The notes: generated by a model not told the origin, from the sequence alone. A stretch of 64,000 nt of DNA from Gonocerus acuteangulatus (GCA_946811695.1 OX328123.1:29343037-29407036), one strand, 5' to 3'. Counted from the stretch's first letter, positions 1 through 11,340 are shown. Numbers and translations: made by a program.

Positions 1-49
1 ACATATTGTTTATTTTGATTATTCTGTTTTTAAACATTTATATTTATTT

Positions 50-150
50 TTTAGCTGAAGAAGGCATTCGAAACATTGGAAATATTGATTTATCTGAAAA
101 TCTGACGTCTCTTCCCGTTCCGAATCACAGCCATTCCTTAATTTTTTCTT
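50..150 (+). mobile_element. Degenerate Penelope-like element terminus
   Basis: A CTGAAGA core at 55-61 is followed by GGCATTCGAAACATTGG, which looks like the hammerhead-bearing terminus of the PLE family seen intact elsewhere in the window but with most of helix II lost. About 40 bases downstream, TTCCGAATCACAGCCATTCC resembles the family terminus GAATCCCAACCATTCC. No partner arm is visible to the left. This is inferred from similarity to the copies at 9.8 and 27.8 kb. Confidence 0.45.
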
Positions 151-1345
151 GATTTTTTTTATTTTTAATATTTTTTTAAAAAGTTTTATGTGCAACTGTT
201 ATCGTTTATATATTTTTAAATTATGATAAAAAATGTTTCGATATTATTACCATACAAAAAAATATCTGAAATTATAGAATTGAATTTCTGAAATAAAAGA
301 TCCCCATTCATTATTCCAGATCTTTAATATATATAAAAAAAAGGTTTTTTTAATTTTTTCTGATATCCGTTTAAATTATATTATGTATTTATTGCGTTTT
401 CGAACCTTTAACAAATATTATTCTTAAGTGAAATATAACAACATTTCTCAGATGTTAGTATAGTTTTTATAATTGGTTTTGCTTCAAACAAAACGTAGAA
501 TCTTTTAAAAGTGTAGAGTACATTCAGGAAATTGAAGTTATATGCGTTTCTGTTTTTATCATTTATTTTAATCAGTAAATGAAATCGACAAAGACAACAC
601 AACAAAGATTTTAATATCTTTTTAACTTGTCCAACCTTAAAAGCATAGCTTCGACATTTTCTGAAATTGAAGGTAATTATAATTAGCTTTAAATATCAAC
701 TTCTATTTTAGATAAATATTAGAGAGAGGAATTGTGGAGAAAACATAGAATTATACAGAATATGGGAATAAAATACCATAATAAATGTTAAATACATGTT
801 TAACAGATTTAATGTGCTTGTTTAAGTAATAAAATAAGCCATTCTACAATCGAAAAGTAATTGCTTATTATCTCTAAATGTATACTATTAAATATTTTTA
901 ATTGCCAATTCGTGCTATTAAATCTTGCAAAACTTCAGGAGAGTAATTTCTTCGTCCTTATTGCTAAATCTAAAAATACATTTATTGAATAGATTCGATA
1001 TACAAAAATAAATAAAAGTTGTTTAAATGTCGTTTTATGTATTAAATATTTTATTTCCCAGTTATTAAGAATGATTCTCTAGAAAAATATATACTGCAAA
1101 TGCTCGGGCCGTATTAGCTTACTCATCATAGAATATTTCTCAGAAGTGAACAGCAGGACATTTTAACGAATGTGGTGTTTAGCACTAAAATAGTATAGAT
1201 CCATAAGTATAATGAACATCTGTTGGTTGTGGCTTAATATTTTCAGATATTGTGCTATATTCTTTTTATGTAAAATTCAATCATAAAAGCTAACATAACA
1301 AAATAATAATAAAGGAAAATAAACAAAGAAAATATAATCATTTAT
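151..1345. other. AT-rich interval, nothing recognised
   Basis: Very AT-rich sequence with only short incidental open frames. I see no domain, repeat border or RNA gene. Confidence 0.5.
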
Positions 1346-1645
1346 TTAAATTTTAACGTCTTTTCTAATTAACTCCAAATATTTAATATATGTGTCAAAT
1401 CGCTTAAAATATGTAAGTAGTAAGTCGGATTTGTCAGTGGGCCAAGTTCCGTCCTGTAATATATGGTTCTTAATGAGTTTTGTCGTTGGTTGTGGGTCCG
1501 TCCAGTAATGTACACTGTACATTGTACAGTCGTACTGGAGGTGGTCGTAAGTCCTTTCAGTCGAATTGTTGCATTTACATGTGTTATTAGTGATTTGTTT
1601 AAATTTATGAAAATAACTGTTAATCGGTCCATGACATAAATTGTG
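1346..1645 (-). pseudogene. LINE reverse-transcriptase polyprotein, C-terminal fragment
   Basis: An open frame of 99 codons plus stop, without its own start codon, carries the end of a non-LTR retrotransposon ORF2. The segment CHGPINSYFHKFK matches the conserved GHG-x-x-x-SYL-x-x-F block after the RNase H or linker region of Jockey/R1/I-type LINEs. It is followed by a zinc-knuckle-like pattern C-x-C-x9-H-x4-C (CKCNNSTERTYDHLQYDC) and a hydrophobic tail with FKRFDTYIKYL. The order GHG, CC-HC, tail is typical of these families. The frame is closed upstream by a stop at about 1646-1648 and the RT domain is absent, so this is a 5'-truncated dead copy. Family placement is from remembered motif patterns; the clade is uncertain. 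Confidence 0.75.
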
Positions 1646-1711
1646 TTACTTTAAAATTGGTAAGAGTTGATTTGTTTCTGCTGTGTATTGCTGAGGAAAT
1701 GTCTACATTTA

Positions 1712-2265
1712 GGGGGCACCTATATTGGACGCGATCCGATCTGATCCGATAGCCTTATTAGACTGACTGTCGAAAGAAAATCAAGCACATGTATCTCAAT
1801 GGAGGAGGACCTACATTGGTCCAGACCCGATCCGATGGCCACCGATTCTCAGCGGTTCAAACTGGTTTCTAGGCCGATTTCGGACCGACGAAGCAAAATG
1901 GCACCAAATCGCATATTGTGTTTCAAAAAGGTCTACAGCCTCTACATCTTAATCGATTTTTTGTGTCAATTTTGTTTTTTGTTTCCCTTGTTTATTAAAT
2001 TATGTGGGAAGATGTTAATAACCATCCAATGCTTATAACCTTATAAATAATTTTAAAACATGAATACCTCCAACATTTACCATAATCGCAGGTTCCTATG
2101 CTTATTAGCTGGTATTTCTTAAATTAAAATTACCCATTTTCCCTCTAAGAGGTCACTACTGACGATCTGTGACTAAATCGTAGGCACTCACGTCGGCCGA
2201 TGTCGGCCGTTGTCGGTCAAACGAAATCGGATCGGTAGAAAGACGGGTCCCATGTAGGCGCAGCC
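1712..2265. mobile_element. Harbinger/PIF-type MITE (TTA duplication)
   Basis: The left end GGGGGCACCTATATTGGAC and the inverted right end GGCTGCGCCTACATGGGAC are imperfect terminal inverted repeats of about 25 bases. The unit is flanked by TTA at 1709-1711 and 2266-2268, the three-base duplication expected of PIF/Harbinger elements. The interior repeats GATCCGAT and CCGAT motifs and has no transposase frame. The TIRs are only moderately similar, so the copy is old. Confidence 0.55.
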
Positions 2266-2268
2266 TTA

Positions 2269-3050
2269 GTTGTGTTCGTCCATCTTTCGTCCTATTTTCG
2301 CAATGATTCGTCCTCATAGGATGCGATGTAAGTTTAGAGTATGCTATAGGCAATGTCATCTCCTCTGAAGCTGATGCCACCTAAAATTCTAAGTCTGGCG
2401 GAAATTATCATTAACCTTTGAAAACCAATTTTGTATAATTTTTCTACTTGATACATATGATTTTTATGTATGTGTTGATGGAGTTTAACGCATGAAGATG
2501 TTTGAGGATAGAAATTTTTAAATGTCCAATGATGAGAGTGGATTGTATATTAAGCCTCCTGAAGAGACTGATAGAGCTATAAATCGGAGCGAGAGGACGA
2601 GGAAGACCCGAAGAAGATGGAAGAGTGACAATTAGGCTGATTAAATATTAGAAACCGATAGATATAATGAAGGAGTGAGAGGAACCCAAGCCTGGGCGGA
2701 GAACAACCAGGTGGTCTGAGGTGTAGGGCGGTACACTAATAACAGGGAACTTGAGGGTATAGTCCCCTCTGAGGCAAGTAGCCCTCCTATCTGGGAACGG
2801 AGTGTACTCGGCCACTCAGCTAATAGCTCTCTGAGCATAGTAACCACTTCACACCCTCCGCTTGACACTAGGAGTTCAGTAGTAGGCTGCGAGCTTGTCA
2901 GGAATTCGCCTGGTTTCATGGGGTCCCTGGAGGCGCAAAGCTGAGACCTTAATTATTAACCCCATCGTCTTAGACACATACTATTGTTGTTTTGATTTCT
3001 GGAATCACAATTAGAAACGTTAACCTGTTTAACCGGCCTCATGGGCGTAT
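2269..3050. other. Unassigned interval
   Basis: No confident feature. Near 2595-2625 an arginine-rich frame (RTRKTRRRW) recalls the basic C-terminal stretch of some LINE proteins, but too little is left to call. An open frame on the minus strand at 2641-2919 has no recognisable domain. Confidence 0.4.
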
Positions 3051-3352
3051 ACAGGGTGATACCAACAAGAAAGTTCATTTGGAGGTCCGATTCCGAAGGA
3101 AAAACGAGTTATGTTCAATTTTCCGTTTCTTTAACGTCAAATAATTTTTTTTATTAAATAAAAAAGAATCGCTCAACAGTTGTTCAAGATAATTGAATTC
3201 TAATTGTTCCATCATAAAAAAGACAAGCTTTTCTTTAAGAAAACAGTGATTTAATTCAGTAAGAAATTTCTTTCTCTAAGAAAGAGGAATTTCTGGACGT
3301 CCAATTAGGCACTTCTGTTTTTCTAGATTAATCAGAGGTTTCTTGGAAGTAC
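3051..3352 (+). repeat. Dispersed repeat starting ACAGGGTGAT, copy 1
   Basis: Begins ACAGGGTGATACC and shares with 37634-37979 (reverse orientation) an ordered series of blocks: AAGTTCATTTG, ATTCCGAAGG, GTTCAAGATAATTGAATTC, CAGTGATTTAATT, TCTGGACGT and ATCAGAGGTTTCTTG. The ACAGGGTG end resembles termini of DNA elements common in arthropod genomes. No coding capacity is visible and class is not established. Confidence 0.6.
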
Positions 3353-3428
3353 ATTATGCCATTTTGGTCAGAATATTTCGTGCAAATGAAATCCTATAAA
3401 AACGAAAAATGTCTTCAACAATTACTGT

Positions 3429-3589
3429 GGGGCTGGCGCCTTAGATTCATAAGCGGGAGACGGTGGGTTCGATTCCCTCGGCGGCAGGTATTTTCTCATC
3501 TCATGGCTCGTTGGGAAAATTCCTCGCTGCTCCCTGGATGTCGGCGCTAATGGCCTTAGATGTTGACGCACCGCAAAAAAAAAAAAAAA
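3429..3589 (+). mobile_element. tRNA-related SINE (family B), copy 1
   Basis: A tRNA-like head has a consensus B box (GGTTCGATTCC, 3466-3476). It is followed by GGTATTTTCTCATC, a short body, and a terminal hairpin CGGCGC/GCACCG (3542-3547 with 3568-3573) directly before a 15-base poly(A). Flanks ATTACTGTGG and AATACTGAGG are a plausible 8/10 target duplication. Related copies lie at 13511-13601 (minus) and 62410-62555. Confidence 0.75.
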
Positions 3590-3608
3590 GAGAAAAAAAA
3601 ATACTGAG

Positions 3609-4489
3609 GTTTACTATTTATATATATTTTAACCCAATTTTCTTCAAACCAATATTTTTCAGATGGAAGGTCAGCAAAATAAAATTAACAAATAATCAGT
3701 CAGATTGACGCTATGCGCAGTAGTAACCTCATTTTGGACGTGGCCATTGTACGGGAAGGTTCCCCTGAATACAATTAGGCTGTAAGTTGTTTTTTAGTTT
3801 AGTGAGTTTTTTAACTTCTGAATAAACACCCGGGGTTTGAAACATGTAGAGCAAAGACAAAAAATAAAATGGATTGACTTTGTTAATTCTCTCTTTTGGA
3901 GCTTCCGCATGCAAAATATTGGGTTTTCTACGTGTCAGAGGACTTCAAAACTCACCGTTGTATACTAAAATATTTAAAATATTTCCGGACTTCCTCCATA
4001 TTGGGGGGTATTTCATACACTCTCCCGGTCCCAGCCCCTCCCGAAATTATTTTCTATGCACCCTCCTCTAATATACTATCCTATAATATAATTATTGTTG
4101 GACGTTGTATGATGTGAGTGTTACCGATTTTGCCTGTTATTTTTGTGAAGGCCACGACTTTCGGTGTGTTAACGCTTTTATAGTGCAGGTGTTTAATGTT
4201 TATGCCCTTTGAAAGGCATCGCGTCTTGACAGTGCCATGGACATATGGAGTGCCATGGACATATGGAGTGCCATATACGTTAATAATATTTACTTGTGTT
4301 AATTGGGTATTTAAATTCTATCTTCCTTTAATATTGTGATTTCAAGAAATGGTTTTAAATTCTTTTATGACTCATGCAAACTATTCGGGGAAGTCCATTT
4401 GTTTCCACTGTTTTTAGGTGTGAACTAGAATATTTCACGTTTCAGAACCAATAGATCATGATGATGACAGAGGTTCAAATTTGAATATA
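3609..4489. other. Unassigned interval
   Basis: Contains an 18-base direct repeat AGTGCCATGGACATATGG repeated twice with a partial third (about 4230-4272). Around 4000-4080 a C-rich stretch with CCCGAAATTATTTTCTATGC recalls the right end of the hAT family seen at 20.3 and 45.5 kb, but has no matching left end. Confidence 0.4.
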
Positions 4490-4964
4490 TAGATATACCT
4501 GTGTGCCAAGTTTAGTCAACATCGGCCGAACGGTGTGGATATGTATAAGGAACAAATATAAAGATAGACAGCTAGTAGACGTTTTTGACTTAGCCTATGA
4601 CTCTCCCCTTATCAAGACCTAACTGGGTACCACGTTTGGTCAAAATCGGTCAAACATTGTGGATTAGTATAAGGAACAAACATACAGACTGACACCTGAT
4701 AGACGATTTTGACCTAGCATTTGAAACTCCCCGTATCAAGACCTACCTGCATGTCAAGTTGGTCAAAAACGGTCAAACGGTTTGGATTTGTAAAAGGAAC
4801 GAACATACAGACAGGCAGCTAGTAGACGAATTTGACCTAACCTATGACACTCCCGTATCAAGACCTACTTGTATACCAAGTTTAGTCAAAATCGGTCAAG
4901 CGGTGTGAATATGTATAAGGAACAAACAGACAGACAAACAAACAGACTGACAGACAAACACCTG

Positions 4965-4965
<1 letters not shown>
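4490..4965. repeat. Tandem repeat, about 3.7 units of about 122-128 bp
   Basis: Each unit runs through CCAAGTTTAGTCAA, ATCGGTCAAACGGT, GGATATGTATAAGGAAC, then a CAGACAGACAG-like stretch and TTTGACCTA. Unit markers GTATAAGGAACAAA recur near 4543, 4671, 4791 and 4913. Units are diverged. Such motifs are common in 3' tails of invertebrate retroelements, so a LINE-tail origin is possible. An (AT) tract follows immediately. Confidence 0.75.

Positions 4966-4967
<2 letters not shown>

Positions 4968-5013
<46 letters not shown>
4968..5013. repeat. (AT)n microsatellite
   Basis: Uninterrupted AT dinucleotides directly after the 125-bp array. Confidence 0.95.
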
Positions 5014-5016
<3 letters not shown>

Positions 5017-6635
5017 ATTTTAAGGTGCCACCCACTTTTTTTAGCCCCTATCCTACGCTACCGTGTCTAATAGGAATACATGATAAGTATAAAATCGCAC
5101 ATGTCCATAGAGAAGGAGGGGAGGGGGGAGTTATGTCCAATCAATTTCCCAGGAGCCATCCCGAACAATGCAGATTTGGCCTAGGCGATTTAACGCCGTC
5201 ATAGCAAAGGATAAACATATTCGCAAGCAGATTACGAAAACTGTTAAGAAAGAGAATTTCCAAAATGCCGGACTCTGTTACGGCTGTTACTCAGCGGCGT
5301 TACTAATATCCATGTTTGAAGGATGACTCCATGTTTTTTTTTCGCGTGTCGTGAATGTGGAGACACGTTCCCCTACTCCTTCTTTCCTAAGTGAAATGTT
5401 TAAATTGAATATTTACTTCACTAAAGTGAATATCTTGGGATATGAAAAACTTTCGAGGTGTGAATTTCTTCCTAAACCTGAAAAGCATCTGTGTAATTGT
5501 TTCTTCCAATGTTTTTTCTTGTTTGTTCAGAAGATTTCAGTAGGAACTGGCAAACAGTTAAACCATCTATATTTTCGAGCAACTCATAAATGACATAATC
5601 ACAATATATTAGTTTTAGGTTCTCCTTGCCAGGAGCAACAAGTACAAAACGGGCGCCCCCCCCCCCTAAAAGCGGAGTCAAACACAACTTTTCAAGATTT
5701 TTCGATTTTTCCCTTTAATAACACCCTAATTTCAATCATTCTGCAAAATTTGATGTCTCTAGCTTTTCGGGAACTTCCTAATAATTTTAATGAGTCAGTC
5801 AGTGAGTCATTAATTCTGATTTTCCATCGCCTATATCTCAGGCGATCTTCTATCTTAATGTAGCATTGTGAAACCTTCCAATTTTAATCACATATATTAA
5901 TATAAAACCTGTGTAAAATTTCATAAGTTTATCTTTAACTAGTTAAGTGTTATGAGAGGGTAAAAATCGGCTTTAATACTTCGTGTAATAGACACACAAT
6001 GTGTGTAGGCCGGATCTTGGCCAGGCGCACTAAAAAGCGCATAGATATGGCAAATCGTACAATTTCGGGCTCTTTTAATAAAACTTCATTTTTTTATTTT
6101 TTATTGTTAATTTCATCAGTGTCAAACTGATTCGGAACTCAATAAAAGTGGCTAATATTTTAGGAGCACTTAAATAATAATTATCTGTTCGAAATAGTCT
6201 TGAGAAGTTGTTTTGTGGATTGCCGCGTAAAAAAATAAGGTAAACGTTAAAAGACTTAACAAATATTCAATTTAACTCTTTGTCTTTATTTCTTCTAATT
6301 GAGTTAAGCAGTCTCTTATTCTTTTTTAAATACCTGTGTATTGTAAGTTAAAATAGTTTTTTTTCTGCTAAAAGTGTTTTTAGGTTAACAATAGATATTG
6401 TATTTTTGTGTTAAGTAGTTTTTATTCAGTAATTTTTATGTTACTAAATAATGTTCTAAGGAACACCAAGACGTTTTTAAGGAGTTCTTTCAAAACGATT
6501 ATTTTGGAAAAATGAAGATGATTATGTTTAGTTACAGAAATCAATTGCTAGTTATTTTATTTCGGTCAAATGTATTGGTTTAAATTTTAGGATACAGTAG
6601 AATGAAACCGAGAAATTGCAATAATATATAGTATA
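5014..6635. other. Unassigned interval
   Basis: The stretch near 5690-6010 (with GAGTCAGTCAGTGAGTCA and CATCGCCTATATCTCAGGCG) looks like a degraded dispersed repeat, but I find no termini or second copy here. The rest is AT-rich without recognisable content. Confidence 0.35.
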
Positions 6636-6821
6636 TCTCACTAGTATTTCTAAAGTGACAAAACTTAAAATATAATTCAACTGAAAATGCGTCACTATTA
6701 TCTATGTAGGGGGCGTTAAGACAGGAAGTGCGAAGCAAGTGTACAAGCTCTGAAGGTGCATAGAGTTTTGATGGTTGATAAAGATATTTTTAGTTGTGTC
6801 ACTTTAGAAATACTAGTGTAT
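6636..6821. mobile_element. mariner-like MITE, copy 1
   Basis: Terminal inverted repeats CACTAGTATTTCTAAAGTGACA (left) and its near-exact reverse complement (right) bound a 186-bp unit. TA lies at 6634-6635 and 6822-6823, as for Tc1/mariner insertions. The interior is shared with 60985-61225 (GTACAAGCTCTGAA, GTTTTGATGGTTGATAAAGA). There is no coding capacity. Confidence 0.8.
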
Positions 6822-6843
6822 TATGTATGTGTGTGTCTGTATA

Positions 6844-7106
6844 CAATAGCGGCTAAAGGGGGGATGGCCCCCAGAATGAAAAATCACAATTTTTTTTTTC
6901 GATTCAGTTAAAAAAATAAATTGTTTAGGCAAATTAATAGTAATAAGGTCTAATTAATGTATGTTCTTAGTTTATTAAATACTTCCTTAATGATTTCCAG
7001 GTGCCTGGTGATAAAAATTTGATTCTACACGCGTAGGCACGGCGGTAGGCTCATATTAAATTACCCCCCCCCCCCCCCCAGAAATATTTGTGTAGCGCCA
7101 CCTATG
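6844..7106. mobile_element. hAT-type MITE
   Basis: Ends CAATAGCGGCTAAAGGGGGG and, inverted, CATAGGTGGCGCTACAC followed by a long C run. Eight-base flanks TCTGTATA and TGTGTATA match 7/8, consistent with a hAT duplication. It lies 20 bases from the mariner-like MITE. The C16 tract at 7064-7079 is part of it. Confidence 0.65.
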
Positions 7107-7540
7107 TGTGTATAACGCAATAAATACGCATGTATATGCACACATATATGATGATTGTTTTTTGTATCGAAAAACAACAAAAGATATGTGAATTCCGTTC
7201 ATGAGCACCCTTACAACAAGGGGACTGAATTCTCAGCTAATCAGTTTCTTTGATTGCACTACAGGCCAGTAACAACAGTATATTTCTTATTATTTCTTTT
7301 GAGGTTTAACTTGTCATGAATTACGTCTAATATAAAAATCAACGTCTATGAAAGGTGTGTTTAGTCACTTGCACAACATACCAAAACTTACCTTTTGTAC
7401 ACCAACCTCTCTATACATCTTAGGAGAATTCCAGTCTCCCGAAACTGGACCACCACTAGAAAGACATGAGGGCGAATTAACTAGACGATCCCCTAGTATT
7501 AAAGATAGCGAAGTGACTGCGATCCTAGGTGCAGGCGATC
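7107..7540. other. Unassigned interval
   Basis: No recognisable feature. GC content rises after about 7420, perhaps as part of the retroelement tail that follows. Confidence 0.35.
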
Positions 7541-7935
7541 GGTGAGAAAATGGAACCAGTGACCACTAACTGGACATTACATCCAGTAACTAGACCCACC
7601 CCCGCTAGACGTGCCCGCAGCTTCTCACGCCGCGCAGACCACAAGCCCATTTACTTTTTATATCCAGACAAGGTTCGGAGGAACGTGATCGCTCCGATAC
7701 TCCCTCTGGCCAATTCCTAGTCCTGTCTGCTTCACCTTCTTGGACCAGGCTAGTGAACGATGTCTTGAGGACGAATCCCCACAGATATGATTGGAAAACA
7801 TGAATATGCCTTGGCGGGGCGTGCCGACGGTGGATTTGGGCTCGTCGACATCCTGAAACCTTAATGCTGTTTAATAATAATGCGTACGGCGCTAATAGCC
7901 AAGATTTGTTGATGCGCCGTAAAAAAAAAAAAAAA
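7541..7935 (+). mobile_element. Probable retroelement 3' end with terminal hairpin and poly(A)
   Basis: A relatively GC-rich segment ends in a perfect six-base-pair hairpin CGGCGC/GCGCCG (7887-7892 with 7914-7919) whose loop starts TAATAGCC, followed directly by a 15-base A run. The same hairpin module closes the family B SINEs and the fragment at 19757. This could be a LINE 3' UTR or a SINE body. No RT or endonuclease motif can be read upstream. Confidence 0.5.
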
Positions 7936-8925
7936 CGATGAGCCTCAACCTGGGCTCTCAAAAAGAAAAAAGTTTAATTTAATTCCATTAGCTTAACATA
8001 ATTTCACTTTACAAATGTCCTGCCAGTGAATATTTATTCATCTCTTTCATTTACCATTTACTGCAAATACAGTGATAAAAATTTCTCAGACCCAGGTATG
8101 AGTATAAATTTCTTAGGGTTCCCCCTCCCATTTCTCCACAACATACTGCATACAGTATTAATTGGTACATTTAGAATTTAATCAGAAGTCACGTGGCTAG
8201 TACGAACCAAAAATTGGCAAAATGCGATCCCATGAAAATTCCACCTTTTCTTATTTTGGCTCAATAGTGACTTAAAAATTTTATAATTGGTCAAATTAAT
8301 AAGTTTTTGTGCTTCTTGGACTCAGTTATCGATGCTCTTAAACTTTAAGGGAGGGGGTGTATCAAAAGAATTGCTGAATCCAAGCTCTAACTCGTGAAAA
8401 GTGGGCTCACCACAGTTTTTCGCAACATTGGAAAACATTGTTATTTTCTGGCTAGCGATTGCGGCAATTTTAAAATGACGATTTTGGACTTTGACCAGTT
8501 TTTTTTACCCAAATCAACGATTTACAGATTAATGAAGAAAAACTGAAAAAAGTGATAAAATGTCACGATGTTTCGCCGCCAAAAGTTCTCTCTCCGGCTT
8601 TCTAGGCAGACAACTTTGTTTCAGCATACTCATATCTAACGATTAAAAAAAAAGTCTTGTCGGGAAATAATTGTTAGATTGAACCTCTAATTGTTAGATT
8701 GAATCTATTGGGCTAGTAGTTGCTTGAAACATCATACAAATAATTTACGTCACATTTGGACCTTTCTTTATTTCTTTTTTTTTTTTTTTGACACTCCCTC
8801 CCACCCATTAGTGTTTATTTTTATCTTACCGAAAATTCAACTAAATTGTTGCTTAATAGCCTGGAAACATGTGATTTTGCTATATAGATCATTAAGTCTC
8901 AATTATTCATTGATAATATCCTTTT
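7936..8925. other. Unassigned interval
   Basis: AT-rich with a tandem pair ATTGTTAGATTGAA near 8670-8704 and a T17 run near 8773. No gene or element border is recognised. Confidence 0.4.
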
Positions 8926-9135
8926 GGAGGCCCGTTGGCCGGGAGTGTTAAGGCGTGAGCACTTAACACTCCGTGCCAAGGGTCAGTCGTAGGTTCGATT
9001 CCGGCTATGGGGTGCTGGCTTTTCTTTAGAAAAAAGAATAGGCATCAGCCCTATCCTGGATAGAAAAGGGTAGTAACCTGTCCCCAAATTCTGAGTTCGT
9101 AATAATGGACGTTACAATTAAAATAAAATAAATAA
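8926..9135 (+). mobile_element. tRNA-Ser-like SINE (family C), copy 1
   Basis: The head CCCGTTGGCCGGGAGTG...TTAAGGCG resembles the A-box region of tRNA-Ser (TGGCCGAGTGGTTAAGGC), and a perfect B box GGTTCGATTCC lies at 8992-9002. The body includes GCATCAGCCCTATCC and AACCTGTCCCCAAATTCTG. It ends GGACGTTACAATTAAAATAAAATAAATA. The A/T-rich tail was the insertion site of the adjoining PLE palindrome. Related sequences: 54501-54690 and the tail at 48459-48505. Confidence 0.75.
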
Positions 9136-9242
9136 GCATGATGATTAGATAGTTAGCCGTCGAGGTGATAAGTAAAGATGGAATGGTTGGGATTCGGCTA
9201 AAGAAACCTCAATATGATTTTGTTTTAAAAAAATTTATATTT

Positions 9243-9285
9243 CGGGCGTTTCGGCTACTCATTGGTAGCCTTCGTCAGCTAAAAT
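9243..9285 (-). ncRNA. Hammerhead ribozyme motif, probably inactive
   Basis: On the minus strand: CTGACGA core, helix II GGCTAC/GTAGCC with loop CAATGA, GAAA, then CGCCC. In intact relatives this last block is CGTCC. The T to C change alters the NUH cleavage triplet (GTC to GCC), so cleavage is unlikely. Assignment follows the known presence of minimal type I hammerheads in PLE pseudo-LTRs. Confidence 0.65.
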
Positions 9286-9815
9286 GACAAAAAAAAGAAA
9301 TTAATACAAAAACAAAAAAATTATAATTGTAATAGGTAACAGAACTATAGATACAATTAACTTATAAAAGAACAGATCGTCTTAAATTCTTAGAATGAGT
9401 AGAATGAAAAAGTAAATAGGTACAATAATTGATTTTAATAGTAATTAGTAACATTAATTGATTTTACAAAGAAATAAGAAACTACATACCAATGACAAAT
9501 ATAGTAGCTAATAGTAACATTAATAAATTTGATCAAACCTTGGTATGTAGTATCTTATTTTCTTTGTAAAATTTATTAACGTTACTATTAGCTACTATAT
9601 TTGTCATTGGTATGTAGTTTCTTATTTCTTTGTAAAATCAATTAATGTTACTAATTACTATTAAAATCAATTATTGTACCTATTTACTTTTTCATTCTAC
9701 TCATTCTAAGAATTTAAGACGATATGTTCTTTTATAAGTTAATTGTATCTATAGTTCTGTTACCTATCACAATTATAATTTTTTTTGTCTTTGTATTAAT
9801 TTCTTTTTTTTGTCA

Positions 9816-9862
9816 TTTTAGCTGACGAAGGCTACCAATGAGTAGCCGAAACGTCCGAAATA
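9816..9862 (+). ncRNA. Hammerhead ribozyme motif (PLE type)
   Basis: CTGACGA at 9822-9828, helix II GGCTAC/GTAGCC, GAAA at 9848-9851, then CGTC with cleavage expected after C9855. Helix III would be just the palindromic CG plus the A-U pair, as in PLE hammerheads that are thought to act as dimers. Helix I is weak: ATTTTAG against CGAAAT. Confidence 0.7.
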
Positions 9863-9950
9863 TAGATTTTTTTAAAACAAAATCATATTGAGGTTTATTT
9901 AGCCGAATCCCAACCATTCCATCTTTACTTAAAATAAATAATATCTTATT

Positions 9951-10389
9951 TTTAGGGACTTTAGCTGAGTTGTAACAGTTGATGATTCGAATACATCCTG
10001 TGGTAGTTTGACCTGTTTCCATAAACCATAAATATTCAAATTTATCAACTTTAAGAATTTTCAGGGACTTTAGCTGAGTTGTAACAGTTGATGATTCGAA
10101 TACATCCTGTGGTAGTTTGACCTGTTTCCATAAACCATAAATATTCAAATTTATCAACTTTAAGAATTTTTAGGGACTTTAGCTGAGTTGTAACAGTTGA
10201 TGATTCGAATACATCCTGTGGTAGTTTGACCTGTTTCCATAAACCATAAATATTCAAATTTATCAACTTTAAGAATTTTTAGGGACTTTAGCTGAGTTGT
10301 AACAGTTGATGATTCGAATACATCCTGTGGTAGTTTGACCTGTTTCCATACACCATAAATATTCAAATTTATCAACTTTGAAAATTTCG
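9951..10389. repeat. Tandem repeat, 4 x 109 bp
   Basis: GGGACTTTAGCTGAG recurs at 9955, 10064, 10173 and 10282, exactly 109 bases apart. Units are nearly identical, differing at a few sites (for example AAACCATAAATA against CACCATAAATA in the last). It starts 10 bases after the target duplication of the PLE palindrome. Open frames through it on the minus strand are produced by the repetition and are not evidence of a gene. Confidence 0.95.
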
Positions 10390-11014
10390 TGGTAATTTTT
10401 ATGGAAAACCATCGTTATTTAAAAGGGAGAAGAAGAAAAATGGCATTTGGTTTTTATTTAGAGCGTTATATTACAATTTTATGTAGTACTTTTACATTTA
10501 TTTTTAATTGCTTTAAAAGAAGAAAGGGAAATAAAATTGTTATATATTACCAATTATCCCTTGGTAATTTCTTACTTGGGAAATTGGCTAAACTTAATGA
10601 ACCGTTTTACGCGGCAATTAAACAAACGTAAATAATTAAATTTGCCCTGACATTTTAATGGGCAATGAAAGTGGAAGCTAAGCCGGAGATATTTATCGCC
10701 GCGATTAGAGGGGTTGGTAAGCCTGAGGTTTTGGCGGGGGCGGGAACCACCCTTCCCCTCCAAGCCAATTTCCTGTCGGTTCCTCCCTCAGGAGGGCTAT
10801 TTTTACACCCTTTATTCCTATTTTACACAGTGCCGTGTAATTCAACCTCTCTGTCTCTTCACAAATAGAACACTGCACAATGATTTATTTCTTATTAACT
10901 AAGAATTTGTTAAGGCCTTATATTAAGCACGTTATGTCGTAAAGGGGAAGAAGTAATTATTTTGAAATTGATTAGAGATTTATTTATCTTCTGAATATTA
11001 ATTTAAACGGTTTT

Positions 11015-11018
<4 letters not shown>
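10390..11018. other. Unassigned interval
   Basis: No recognised gene or element. A slightly GC-richer patch at about 10680-10800 has no readable domain. Confidence 0.4.

Positions 11019-11059
<41 letters not shown>
11019..11059. repeat. (AT)n microsatellite
   Basis: Pure TA dinucleotide run. Confidence 0.95.
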
Positions 11060-11063
<4 letters not shown>

Positions 11064-11340
11064 GGATGTATTTTGAATTAATATTGAAAATCAATAGAAA
11101 TTTACCTAAAACAATAAGCTTTTAAATAATTCAGTCAAATAGTTATAACAAATTCGGAGTGTAAAACATCTTATATTTATTAAAATGACCAACTAGAAAT
11201 TTGTAAGCTTAATGACTGAAATATTAATAAAAAAAAATAAAAAGATTTACATATTTAATTGTAAATATTTTTATTTTTCTTTATTGCCCTTTGATTTTAG
11301 GCCTAAGGCATGAAATTTTTGTACAATTAATATGATTGGT

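Larger units (their letters stand above)
9136..9930. mobile_element. Palindromic Penelope-like element, mid-size
   Basis: Two inverted arms (9171-9530 and 9569-9929) share the sequence of the outer arms of the 25.9-kb element, with a 38-base spacer. On the left only, a one-sided extension ATGATGATTAGATAG...CCGTCGAGGTGATA lies outside the arm. The flanks AAAATAAATAA (9125-9135) and AAAATAAATAA (9931-9941) form a perfect 11-base direct duplication, low in complexity but exact. Each arm carries a hammerhead-like motif and the internal subrepeat with ACAAAGAAATAAG and AATGACAAATATAGTAGC. There is no open reading frame for RT or endonuclease, so it is non-autonomous. The arms have diverged by several substitutions and one indel, so it is older than the 25.9-kb copy. 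Confidence 0.8.

Noticed and set aside
9813..10375. Three overlapping minus-strand frames with the same sequence
   Set aside because: The 109-bp array is not a multiple of three, so the same peptides appear in successive frames; this is repetition, not coding.
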